DNA of 64,000 bases, from assembly GCA_008828725.1 (NCBI GenBank), contig MEHQ01003861.1:62001-126000 (forward strand), given 5' to 3'. The stretch is from Saccharina japonica (Eukaryota; Sar; Phaeophyceae; Laminariales; Laminariaceae). The position numbers were made by a program, and so were the translations under genes. The notes under the pieces were generated by a model. That model was not told where the DNA came from and searched no databases. It worked only from the letters and a program-made list of their open reading frames with translations. This document shows, one piece after another, positions 1 through 10,669 of the stretch (its first letter is position 1; the number at the start of each line of letters is the position of its first letter).

Positions 1-150
1 TTTTGACAGGGGGGGGGGGTACCTGAGACCATCCCCTCCCTCTACGCCTACACAAAACCTATATAAAACTGAACACAGGGGACGGTAGAGGGCCCCCCCC
101 CCCCCCTGCTTGATACAAGGCCTTCCATACTACTACAATACCAGGGGCGG
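1..150. repeat. Diverged satellite-like monomer with G and C homopolymers
   Basis: The stretch holds a run of ten G near base 11 and a run of about fourteen C near base 95. Words such as aaaacctatataaa, cagggga, aaggccttc and gagaccatcc occur in the same order as in the 180-bp satellite at 26.9-28.4 kb, with one strand orientation. I read it as an eroded relative of that satellite. The homopolymers are likely to be unstable or badly sequenced. No coding function is seen. Confidence 0.35.
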
Positions 151-2976
151 CCGCAGGCCTATGAGCTGCAGCTGCGTAGAGAGGCAGCGACTGCAGCAGG
201 AGAGTCGAGGGAGAGTAGTGAGCGGTACAAAGGAGCTATGAGCTCGATCGAAGGTGGACCAGAAGGTCCCGAAGAGCCGTGGGATCCACAGGCTTGGATG
301 GATAAGCACTGCCTGAAGAAGGTCGCGACGGACGGGGCCTCTGTATCAGTCCAGTCAAGTCTAGGTAGTGGTCGACGCCTTGATGCCCTATACTCGCCCT
401 GCCCTATATCGTATACTTCGAGTATACGAGTACCTGGTATATCTGGTATCATAATACTCGTATATACCGGTACGTACCTGTGGTACCTCATATAACCATG
501 TTGCCTTGCCTTACCACCGAGCTGCAGCAGCATGCTTGCTCGCACAGGTGAATCTTGGTACTACAGCAGCAAGCAGTACTCGTAGCGCTTCCCGCAGCTA
601 CAGCAGTCGAACATTGCAAGCCGTTGCTTCGTGTGTTTCTGGGTGGGGACTTGGATGCCGTATTTAGACGAGCCACGTATGTATTCATACTGGTGGTGTG
701 GGTAGACCCTTTTACTCACAATCTCGATACTACTATATCTCGGTAGCACTACTTGTACGAGTAATTGCCCCGGTCTGCCCTACGTAGCGGTACTACAGTA
801 GTATTAATAGTACCTCCTTAATACTGCACTGCTGCTGTACGTGCGGAGAATATTTATTTTTGACCGGCGCTACAGCAGTATAACCTGGTAGAACACTGCG
901 AATCGTTGCTCGGGTTGTTTCATGTTGGTTCTGTGTGGGGACGTGAGCGCCGTGTTGCACGAACCACCTGGTACGAGTAGACAATCTTACTGCTTCTGTA
1001 AATATCCTGTACCTATCTGTCGGAGATGTGATGTTACTCGTACGTTATTTGACTTGCTGCGAGGGTTTGCATCTGTCCGGTACTAGCTGGTACACCAAAC
1101 ATACACCGATACTGACCGACACACCCTGCTGGATACACCGGATACACCACCGGTATACACAAGGTATATTCGTACACGAACAAAAAAACAAAAACGTGGT
1201 AATTTGTTTTTTTTTCGGCCTCTGGCGGGGGGGGGGGGTTAGGTGTATGATATCCAAATCCTCGGCCGCCCTTGGGGGGTCGTATATGTTTTGCACCCGA
1301 CCATGGGTGTGATGGAGATCATTCTGCGTTTTTTTCAGAATCGAAGACAATCTTTGGACATTGTCGTGTCCCTCGTATGGTAGGTAAAAGCAAAAGAGTG
1401 TCTTGCATTAGTGTGGATTGTGTACTTATCATCCTGTATCATACCCGGTAAACTATCTGCATCTCAAACTTTGGAACTGCAACCCCGTCCCCCCGCTTTG
1501 CATAGATTAGGTGGTCACTCTACGCGCACGTGGATAAGGACCAACTTTCAATTATTAAGTACATGTTGGTATATATAACTGTGACACGTTCCTTAGGGGA
1601 GAGCTGACAACCCGCCGACAGCTATATAGGTACATTACGGCGCCTTTCTACCGTGGAAATTACAGTTACAAGCACGAACATAAATTTTATGTAAGCGCGA
1701 ACTTTTCCCACGGTCGGGCGTCCTATTCCCAACGTTTGCACATGCGACATTGTTTGCATATTGTTTTTTTGCCAATCAGTGCGATTTCTTGTCGGGCTAA
1801 AGGTTGACCAAAAGTAGGCTGTGGGAGGGGAGGCTTAGCTCTACACGCGAGAATCCTCCGAGCGGTTGGTTTTGGTGCTATCCTTACCGTCGACATTTCA
1901 GCGTCAAATTGCGGGAGGTCGTTCCTTTAGGACCGGAGCACACACACAATGGTACGGTAAACTGCATCTGTCGTGCTGACAACCAAATGCAGTTTATCGA
2001 TTTAAGGGCGAGAACAGGTCTCGCGGAACGAATATTACCCCGACAGTAATACCGGACACATGTTCCTCCTAGTCATTTTGCTGTAAGGTCTTAGATAAAA
2101 GAAACATTTCGTGTTTTCCACCACTGCCTTTGTGTTGGCCCAGGTTGGTACAAATTATTATTTTTCTTAAAAGGCCACACCGCTTACAAAGGCGTTGTTT
2201 CTATCGAACGCCACCGATACGTTTGACTCTGATGTTTTGTATGCTTTACGTTTTAGTCGAGGGTGGTACATATCTTGATTGAAGAAGTGTCTCCATCTTA
2301 GGCCAAGTAGGGTACTCTACGATTGTCCGGCACGTGCTTAGAGTTGTCCGCTTCATCGTTGAGCGGTCAATCTTGCTCAACGGGCAACGTATTGACCAGC
2401 CTTGTAACTCCACTTTCTGGACTAACAAATGACCCCATGTATCTAAGCTATTTACCAATTTTGACCTACGCACACGATCGAGTCGCAAATCTTGTAGGGA
2501 CATGTATGCTGGTGTCGAACGTGCTATATGGACCATACGGTGTGCGTAGGTAAGGAAAGATCGGGTACTTTTACACGGAGCCGTACCTGGCTTTCAAAGA
2601 AGCCGTACACACACGGAAGCGTAGTTCCTGTCGCCGGCAGCTTCACGACATGCCCCACAGAGGAGTGGGCCGTACACGACCATCATGCGCTACCCTCACA
2701 TACACACGAAAAGCCGTATGTTCCATCAAAGCCCGGGTCGTATATTGTTAACTCCAGCGACTGCACCATCAAAGGCCGCGCCGAAACACATCGAGCGTGG
2801 CATCCTCGAACACCATTCCTCGTCAGACAGTGGGAACCCCCAAACAACAGTCGACCTGTGCAAAACCTCCGAGTACCACAAACAACCCCCTACTCGGTGC
2901 GCCATTTTGCGGATCCCGAGCAACCTATCATACGAATGCTTCGTAACAAGGCACGTCCCAAATATAATCATATGTA
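151..2976. other. Intergenic stretch, no supported gene
   Basis: Only short open frames occur on both strands, none with a recognisable domain, signal peptide or convincing splice pattern. The first kilobase is rich in short tacgagta/gtactcg-like words that recur across the window. A run of ten G sits near 1228. I see no RNA gene or clear mobile-element end. Confidence 0.5.
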
Positions 2977-3145
2977 ATTGGTCAGGAAAAACGGGATTCC
3001 CAGATCCCATCACAAGTGATTGCCCAGGTAAAACGGCATTCCCAAATTCCATCACAAGTAATTGCCCAGGTAAAACGGCATTCCCAAATTCCATCCCTAA
3101 TCATTGCCAAGGTGGAGTGGCAGTTCGCCCTCCTTATAAAAGGCA
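2977..3145 (+). repeat. 42-bp tandem repeat, about 3.5-4 units
   Basis: Units begin at about 2977, 3019, 3061 and 3103 with attgcccagg or a variant, so the period is 42 bp. The middle two units are almost identical and the outer ones diverge. Because 42 is a multiple of three, frames stay open through the array on both strands with a 14-residue periodicity. There is no other sign of coding, so this is most simply a minisatellite. Confidence 0.8.
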
Positions 3146-5174
3146 CTGCCAATGAAAAACAAAATTACCCACTTCCTTCGTTCAAGGAACTGCCAACGAA
3201 AGACGGCATTCCCGCCACCATCGATCTCAGTATCGATTCGAATTTGTAGATATCGCACACAAATCGAGACAGTAACTACGGCAAGCCGGAACTCCAACGA
3301 AATAGAGTATTCGTGTAAAACCTTCAGACCAAAATCGGTGTAGACCGTCCTCGCACACACAGGTATCGTATCGACCGACAGCATCAATGGCCATTTGGTA
3401 AGTCTCCAAGAGCAGACGTCACGGGGTGTCTGGTATGAACACCTCAAATCGAACCATAGCAGGACCCCTACTAAACACTGCCCTCGAAAACACACAGAAA
3501 GACAAACGCAGCTGCTGCACATCTATTCCAAAGTATCGTAGGTGTCAGGAAATGGCTCTTCTTGATGTGACAATCATACTCGAGGGAGGGGTATCTTCCA
3601 ACACAGAAATCGCAAATTCATTCTCGAGGTGCCTTACAAAACAATCTCATTGATATATACTGAAAATCCTGACTCGAATTCCACAAGACCAAAACCCCCA
3701 AAACCCTCCAAAACAAAACAGCGAATGAAATCCCAACACATGCATCACAGTGTCACGGTCGAAGTGAAACGTCTCAGCGTGCGACCGATTTATATTAAAT
3801 GGGCATGCTTCTCTGCTTGCCGTCGGCGTTAATATGAAGCTCCACCTTAGACACGGGCTCCAAAAGTTTGGGTCCAAGACTATCACCATACATAGACACA
3901 AGCGCGTATACTGTTTTCACCAGAGGCAGACTTCCGATCATGAGGCTTGCGTGAGTTGTCCGCAACCACAAATGTTGTAGTCATACTGGACACAACTATT
4001 TTTGATTGAAACGCTCTGTTGTGTCGTCGAGGTCAGCTACTACCCCCCCTTATCCTAGACGAGAAACCAGTTGAAACAATAATATTGCATTATTGTTACG
4101 CCAAACTCCCCGAACATCACCAGAAACATCAAAAGTCTAAACTGGGTAATCAAAGTAGACAACGAGTCAGGCAGAATGTCGCGGCCCTTGTCATATGGGT
4201 GCGTTCCAGCACAACACTCCTCGATCCAGTATTGTTTTCATGAACTATGCTTTACTCAAAACACCTATGTAGGCTCTTCATCTACCAGGCAATGTACCCC
4301 ATTTATGTCAAATTTGAGGTCACCCTGACTTGTCTGCCATCGATACGTGACATTGTTCGTCTGTGGCGGCTGTTTTTATAAGCTGTTATCACACTGAAAA
4401 CATCGTGGTAGCAAGACAATTAAAAAGGCAAATATCAAGTAGCAGTAGTATTTATGGACGCTCAGTAAAAGGGGGTGGGGAGGGCAGCACCAGTCCAGAG
4501 GACTGCGTATGATATGTCCCCAAAGGAAATACACCATCTGACGCACCCCTTTATGTCGTATAGTGCACGCCGTTCCACATGAATCGGTTGTCCGGTTCCT
4601 TTTTGTTCGGTACACGAGGTACGTTCTTCTAGAAAACAGACATTGGATATTGCGTTCTACGAGCACATCAATCGGTGCGTAAAGTGTTGAACGCCTCTAC
4701 TTTCGCAGTTTCACGTCAATAATAAAGCAGGTATGAGAGAACCCCCCACGCTCTTCCTCAAACAAACTTTATTCGGCGACAGATCATTACTAGTATGGCC
4801 CATAAGCCCGCCAAAAACATGGTGTGTTAACTCCGGCTCGTTTTTCCTGACCTGCGTGGTAGCTGCGGTGACCTTTGCTTCCGCCATCAGACGCTGTGTG
4901 CGCAAAATTAGTCGCACGTCTGGCATCTATTGTATGGCATTTCAGTGAACGCCTCAACACCCCCTCATAACCAAACGACGTGCATAAGAAACGGTAGTGT
5001 ATCGTCAGTAAGGCTATAATAATAGTGAGAGAGTTCACAGATCAGTCTCAAATATCGTTACATTCAACGCTCGTTGCGATACTTGACAATATTGTTGATA
5101 TGGTAATCATCAAGCACATTGACGTTTGAAAACGACTTGGTGTATGGGGGTGAAATCACACCGCGTACTCGTAC
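3146..5174. other. Intergenic stretch, no supported gene
   Basis: Short overlapping frames occur on both strands. I found no conserved motif, repeat end or tRNA-like box. It forms the region downstream of the minus-strand gene that ends at 5175. Confidence 0.45.
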
Positions 5175-6230
5175 TTAGAGTTTGTGAAGAAGGGCAAAGT
5201 CGGTACCTAGCGAACCGGACACGCGGTAATCATCCACACTCCCACGGAATGCCTCGTATCCTTCCATCACCTCGCGGCCATCTTTATCGAGCACCGGGCG
5301 CGCTGTCTCCCCAAGGATTCCAGAGAGGGACTCGTTTTCGAGGGACAGGCCGTGCAGTCCTACGTCCATCTGCCAGAACTCCAAATCGGGCAACACGCGA
5401 CCATCCCAGTCGACGTCCCCGTCGCCTTGGTGATTCGTGCCAACGTTCATGCGAACAGTAGCGGCGGGTGTCACGATCTTAAATACGGCGTGGATGGACT
5501 GCAAGTCGGCGAGATCATGCTGCTTGATGTACTGCCTGCACCATTCGGGCGCCGCCATGTCCTCGAAGCGTAGTATCCAGTCTTCGAAGTCTTCTTCGGG
5601 CACCAGTTGGCGAGAACCGTCGAGCATCTCGTCGTACATGCGGGCCCAGATTTTGTCGCCGCCGAACTGACGGCACTCGACTGGTAGGTTGACCGCCGAA
5701 ACCGTGATGCCGTCCACTACGGGTTCATCATTGCAAAAGCGAAGGAGTCCATTTTCTTCCTTCCCGTCGACGACAGCGCGCAGTCCGCCGTTGGAAAGGC
5801 AGGGCGACACACCGCTGGGACAGCCGTTTGTATCAACGTCATACGGGTTGTTCACCTCGATTACGAGCGTGTGACCTCCTGTCAAGACGCTGAGGCCTGT
5901 GATCAACTGGCGGTCAGGGAACTCGACGGGAAGCGGGGCGGTGACGCGGATGTTTACGTGAAGATCGGCGTCCTCGTCCTTGACCATGTTGTACCACTGT
6001 CCGTCGGTCCCAGACCAATCGATTTTCTGGCCGCGGAGGCCTTTCATGTGCGGATCGTCGCACACGTCTGCCCCATCCGGGCACGCTGCAATGTTCGGGT
6101 TGCATATAGAGCAAACGTCGTTGTTAGAGAAGAGGTATTGCGACCTCATGTACCATTTAGCGAAAAGCGACAACATAAAAAAACCTCGAATGCACACCGA
6201 TGAACACGCTTGCACAGACCATTGTTCCAT
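5175..6230 (-). CDS. Root-cap-like domain secreted protein (probable 3' exon or whole gene)
   Basis: This is the longest open frame in the window (351 codons), and its composition is clearly protein-like. From about residue 57 it reads C-D-D-P-H-M-K-G-L-R-G-Q-K-I-D-W-S-G, followed by D-A-D-L-H-V-N-I-R-V (88-97) and paired cysteines at C137/C144 and C166/C186. The DPH-x-KG-x-x-G-Q-x-x-D-W-x-G start and the D-x-x-x-N beta pattern resemble the root cap / late-embryogenesis-like family of plants and algae. Those are extracellular beta-rich proteins of unknown biochemical role, so the family call is from memory of the motif and the function is inferred only. The N-terminus is unsure. The frame is open from M1, but residues 1-45 contain no clean signal peptide. 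A possible 3' splice site (cattgcag) lies near 6086, just before A-C-P-D-G, so the first 45 codons may be intron and a signal-peptide exon may lie upstream. The frame closes with TAA at 5175. No neighbouring gene is linked to it. Confidence 0.7.
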   Translation of the reverse strand: MEQWSVQACSSVCIRGFFMLSLFAKWYMRSQYLFSNNDVCSICNPNIAACPDGADVCDDPHMKGLRGQKIDWSGTDGQWYNMVKDEDADLHVNIRVTAPLPVEFPDRQLITGLSVLTGGHTLVIEVNNPYDVDTNGCPSGVSPCLSNGGLRAVVDGKEENGLLRFCNDEPVVDGITVSAVNLPVECRQFGGDKIWARMYDEMLDGSRQLVPEEDFEDWILRFEDMAAPEWCRQYIKQHDLADLQSIHAVFKIVTPAATVRMNVGTNHQGDGDVDWDGRVLPDLEFWQMDVGLHGLSLENESLSGILGETARPVLDKDGREVMEGYEAFRGSVDDYRVSGSLGTDFALLHKL

Positions 6231-8201
6231 ACTGGAGAAAGGAAACCATTAAAGACTGTTCTCGACGTGCTGTCAACGTCAGAGGCGGAATGGTGTGGGG
6301 GCAGGGGAAGCAACCTCTAGAACTGTGACTCGTGCCTCTCAAAAATTGACACTCGCCCAAATATTCGAAACAGAGTCGACTATATCGCATTAGTTGTAGG
6401 TACATGTAGTCGGTTTCACCCGTACGTACGTACGGGAAGCGAACCGTAAATGCAGCCATTTGATTGTAAGCGCGCATACCACTAAATAATAGTCTCTAAC
6501 TTCGTTCTGCTGTACCGTCAGTAAAGATGACAAACTCTGCCTCCGATAACAACACGTTCAGATGATTATAGCACGCAGTCGTGTTCAGGTTGCAAAATAT
6601 ATTTGGCATCTGTGACAGGCACGGTTGTATAACTACAGAACTTGATTAACATGCTTCCACCCGCAAGTGCTTCTTACACAAAAATGGTAACAGTGAACAG
6701 GTAATGTGCCTGTCTCTTGTTTTTTAAAATATATCGCAACCATGAACTTGAATATACAAAACGAACGGCGAGCCTGAAACACACACTCTATGGGAGTACC
6801 CGGTATAGTGTTCCACGCCTTGTGTAATATCACGGCGGGCTTGATGAACCAGAGCCCGGGCGCAAACCGCTGTAATACGTGGTGTTTGGTTTCGCTCGTG
6901 TTGAAAAAAATGATTTTCAAGTGTGGCGCTGGAAGCGTCGATACTGAGACAAAGCAGAGCATGTTGACAACGGGAGAAAATTGAAAGAAGAGAAACAAGA
7001 CAGCCGAGAACATGGATGTCGCCGAAATCGCAAGACAAAGTACGTAACTACTGTAAGCAACATGTGTGCTCGGCGCCTCATCCATGTTGTCGCAAATATC
7101 AAAAACCTCTTTTATGGCTTATTAAATCCTCTTTCATGACTTATTAAAGTCATCCTTAGATGTACCCTGGTCAGCCCAAACCTCGTCGCTGACTTATCCA
7201 AACCTCTTTCATGACTTCTTTAAACTAACCTAAGATATACTCTGGTCAGGCACGAGCCTCTTACTCGCGTAATTCAACGTCCCAAGACAAACAACACCCA
7301 ACCCCTAAAGCTACTATCGGGATGTATACACATTCTGCTGCACCGGTGTAGGTGTTCGATACGTCTGCAGTACCGCACACGCCCAACCCCTTTATCGCCA
7401 GCCAATCGTCAACCCCAAATATAACACATTTGTTTTCGTGGCCTCTTCGTACCTGACGTTGTCTGTGGTGTTGCTGGTTTTTGAACCGGAGGGCGAGACC
7501 CGTGATAACGTGTGGCGACAAAGGCAGCACAAGCAAGATAGAGCATCAGCTATGATGAAGAGTTCAATATTAATATATCGTTCGCCGAATTATATGTCCG
7601 CACGCCAGCTTTACAGTGAAGAATATTGGACTATAGTTGGCTATTTTAGGTGTTTGAACGTGTATGAATCAACAGGTGAAGGGGGCACTTCTTGCTGGGG
7701 CTGCCGCCCCGTATGCATGACATAATCACCGCGTGGGGCAGCGAAGACGTCCTAGATACGGTAGTCAGTCCCTCGAGCATCGCGAGACGCTCGAGGCGAA
7801 ACAGGTTTGTCCCAACCAGAATCTACAACAGTAAGAAACGACAAAATTTAGAGATACTGCCGGCAAAAGATATGGGAGAAGGCCTTTCAGCGCTGGCTAC
7901 TGACATAGCGTGTTTTTGTAATTTATGATTTGCAGTGCAGGAGAATATTGGCACTAAATACGGGTAGCTAAAATTTCCGTGTAACATCGAACAGACACAT
8001 CACATCATAATATGGAAACCCATCCATGTGCTTTACTGGTGGGCCTGAGAGGGAGCGATGAGGGTAGTCGTGGGTGGTTTGTTTGCGGGGTAGAGCCTTC
8101 TACCATATGACCAAAGGAAGACGACCTATGGAGCAACACCATATTGACCATGGTCTAAAAAACCTGGCTGGTTATGCACGTAGCGGTATTAGTTTAGTTA
8201 T
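6231..8201. other. Intergenic stretch with a small internal duplication
   Basis: There is no convincing gene. Around 7100-7255 the phrases cctctttcatgactt and ctggtcag occur twice about 80-90 bp apart, an imperfect direct duplication. The remaining open frames are short, overlap on both strands and show no motif. Upstream exons of the minus-strand gene at 5.2-6.2 kb could lie here, but I cannot place one. Confidence 0.4.
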
Positions 8202-8520
8202 GTATCGCCCCGGTAGAGTAGCGGTCAGCTTCAAAGACTACTATCATTGGTACCCAAGTTTGAATCCCAACGTGGTGAGATGTTTGCTTTATTTGAAAAA
8301 AAAAAGGAACCAATTGCTGAGAGCGCCTTCGTGGCGAGGGTAGGCGGAACCTGACGCAAGTCGAAGAGGGAAGAGAGTGCTGAAATATTCTGGCGATTAA
8401 AAAGCAAGGCAAGAACCGCAGTGGGGGAGGAGGGAGAAGCGCCTACTTTGTGACCCCGCATCGGAGTTACGGCTAGAAGGGAGACAGAAAGGGAGGGCGA
8501 AGGTATTAAATGGGATGGAC
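8202..8520 (+). mobile_element. tRNA-derived SINE, divergent head, shared 3' domain
   Basis: The left part looks like a tRNA-derived promoter, with a cgccccggtagagtagcgg-type A-box region and an aagtttgaatccc B-box near 8258. The right half carries the same 3' domain as the other SINEs here: aagagggaagagagtgctga, caaggcaagaaccg, gggggaggagggag, ctactttgtgaccccg, gagttacg and finally aaatgggatgg. The head differs from that of the copies at 21.2 and 57.8 kb, and an A-rich patch follows it near 8298. SINEs are non-coding and are moved by a partner LINE. No flanking duplication is obvious. Confidence 0.75.
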
Positions 8521-8867
8521 AAAAAATATCCTTCGTATATATATATATATTGTGCAGCAAAGGCTGTCGGACTTACCGCATCTTTCGCTGACACCGGCAA
8601 ATTTGAAGCAAATACTCTCCGAACATGTACAGTCCCTGGGAGTAGGTTCCACAGCACAATTCTGCATATATAGCGAAAGGAGAGAAACTTGCGGTTAGTT
8701 GTCGATATTGGCCTTTTTTCCTGATACCGTTCATTTTTGCGTGCTTTGGACATACCGACGATGACAGCAAACTCTTTATAAGATATCAATCCTGGTGCAT
8801 TTCATAGTAGCACGATTACAAGATCACCTACAGAGACACAACACGTTTCCAATATATAGCATTGCGA

Positions 8868-9293
8868 ATGGCTACTGCTGTAACACTGTTTTTTGTTTTC
8901 CGTCGCTTTCAGGCCGAAGCAAATCCGAAGCGTGACGTTTCGGGTTCAACGAGGTTTCAAGTTGATACGAATGTTCCACATGCAGCGTGCCAGGCTTTGT
9001 TACTGACCATTGCTGGTGCAAACCCTTCTGCCGTCAGAATAAATCGTCAATTGACAATGTATCGCGTCTCGCGAGAGGTTACCGACGTGTTAGCTTCAGG
9101 GGTACTGCCCGTCCCCGCGTACAATGATCGTTGCTACGTAGCACCCAAATCACATTTGAAACCGATGGAAGGTTGCCCCACAAACAACTTTGCGAGGAGC
9201 CATCAAATACACCGCCACCCTTCACTGAAACCTCAAGTAAACGTCGAGCAAAACAGGATAACACCAAACGACTCCATGCACCATGGCGGCTAA
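8868..9293 (+). CDS. Doubtful short open frame with hydrophobic N-terminus
   Basis: About 141 codons open after an ATG preceded by gcgaatgg. The first 18 residues (M-A-T-A-V-T-L-F-F-V-F...) could be a weak signal peptide ending near A-E-A-N. The rest is basic and hydrophilic, without repeats or known motifs. It lies between SINE debris and unannotated DNA. It could be a small secreted protein, a first exon or a chance frame, and chance is quite likely. Confidence 0.2.
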   Translation: MATAVTLFFVFRRFQAEANPKRDVSGSTRFQVDTNVPHAACQALLLTIAGANPSAVRINRQLTMYRVSREVTDVLASGVLPVPAYNDRCYVAPKSHLKPMEGCPTNNFARSHQIHRHPSLKPQVNVEQNRITPNDSMHHGG

Positions 9294-9976
9294 CGACAAC
9301 GCGCGTGGCTGTCGCCCCCGGTCGAGAATGCACGAAAAAACGGCCGCGACATGCGTGATAGGCCGACCACGGCAAGAACTTCTTGATCGCATGCTGATAT
9401 CAAGATTACGCAGCTCTACATTCCATACGTGCCTTTACGCTTCAGCGGTCTTAAAAACTGCCTGAAAGGTCTCAGTAACACGAGGAACGTCGAGACAGGG
9501 GCACACCACGTCTTCTTCGAAATGTTACGTTTCTGACGGAGCGGCTCTTCAGCCGCATAAACTCCACAGTTCCGTTTGAGGTCGTACCATCTGAGTGTTT
9601 CCACTGTGCTTGCGGGATCACCCAAACCGTCCGAAGATTTATCGACTTGAACATTTATTGATATTCTAAACTTGTGTTTTTTGCTGCCGTGTCAGAGGGG
9701 AAACTCCCTAAGAGGGGCGTCGTAGGCATCCAACGACTAAATAGTGACAAGTACCTCGTATTGGTGAAGTTTCTCAGACGAGGTCTAACGTCGATCATAC
9801 AGCGGCTCCACAATTTTCCCGCTGAATGAAGACGAAAAACATGTATTATTCACCTTTCTCCTCGACGGTTCAAAAACTTTATATCACAGGCGCGAGCAGG
9901 CTTGTTTGATACCTCACTTGGAGAAGGGTATGGGTTAGGTGTTGGGTTAGCTCCTCGTGTGTACGGTGGCTTCGAG

Positions 9977-10543
9977 CTACACCGACAAGTTCGTACCGCA
10001 TTTGATCGGTTCGAAATTGGCTACCTGGTAGGCTGGCTTGGTAATGTACACCCCACTACCTTGGCCTCCTTCGGTTTTTCTCACTTTGTTGTTCGTTTCT
10101 GCTTGCGCCTTCGCGCAAAAGAGACCGCTGAAAGTATTAATGCATATGCCCGTTGTCCCTTCCGTGGCACACACGCTGGACATGTCTTCCGCAGCCATGA
10201 CGCACTGCCCCATCGTATGGCGTAGAAAGGAAGTGACGGAAGGAGGAAGGCAGGTTGACACCAGGCAAATGTTAGATAGTGTGTACATTCTTGAGTTTCT
10301 GGCGACGGTGCGATTACGTCGTGGCGGAGATATACGAAAACTAATTTGGTTCGAAGGGGCGATCGCCGTACCCCCGTCTCTGTCGCAGTGTACTTCAACG
10401 ATCAGCGAAACGCACTCGGACTGCACGCCGCCCGATTGCCTTACCTCTTGGTCGATCGCTGTGCATGTCGTCACTTGACTTTGGGTAAGTTGAGCAGCGT
10501 GAAGCATCCACATAAAAACCCAAGCAGTACGCTGGACGGTCAT
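9977..10543 (-). CDS. Candidate secreted cysteine-rich protein
   Basis: The frame is open further upstream to 10669, but the methionine at 10543 is chosen because it begins a plausible signal peptide: M-T-V-Q-R-T-A then a hydrophobic run W-V-F-M-W-M-L, ending near T-Q-S-Q. The mature part (about 165 residues) holds ten cysteines, spaced roughly every 8-25 residues, including paired blocks N-I-C...S-T-C and S-V-C...G-I-C...L-F-C. This layout suits a disulphide-rich extracellular protein. I do not recognise the family. The stop is at 9977. It could be an exon of a longer gene or a chance frame. The signal peptide plus cysteine density is the only support. Confidence 0.4.
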   Translation of the reverse strand: MTVQRTAWVFMWMLHAAQLTQSQVTTCTAIDQEVRQSGGVQSECVSLIVEVHCDRDGGTAIAPSNQISFRISPPRRNRTVARNSRMYTLSNICLVSTCLPPSVTSFLRHTMGQCVMAAEDMSSVCATEGTTGICINTFSGLFCAKAQAETNNKVRKTEGGQGSGVYITKPAYQVANFEPIKCGTNLSV

Positions 10544-10669
10544 CTTGTTCAACAGCGGTGTGTTGTCTTTGTACACAGGTTCACAATGCCGAACAAAACC
10601 TGCTGTAGACGTGGTGGGGAATCGTCGTTGAAAAGCAGTCGCGTCAAATGTTGGTTTTCTTAGGAACAC

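Noticed and set aside
2977-3145. CRISPR-like array
   Set aside because: The units are contiguous with no unique spacers. It is a simple 42-bp tandem repeat in a eukaryotic setting.
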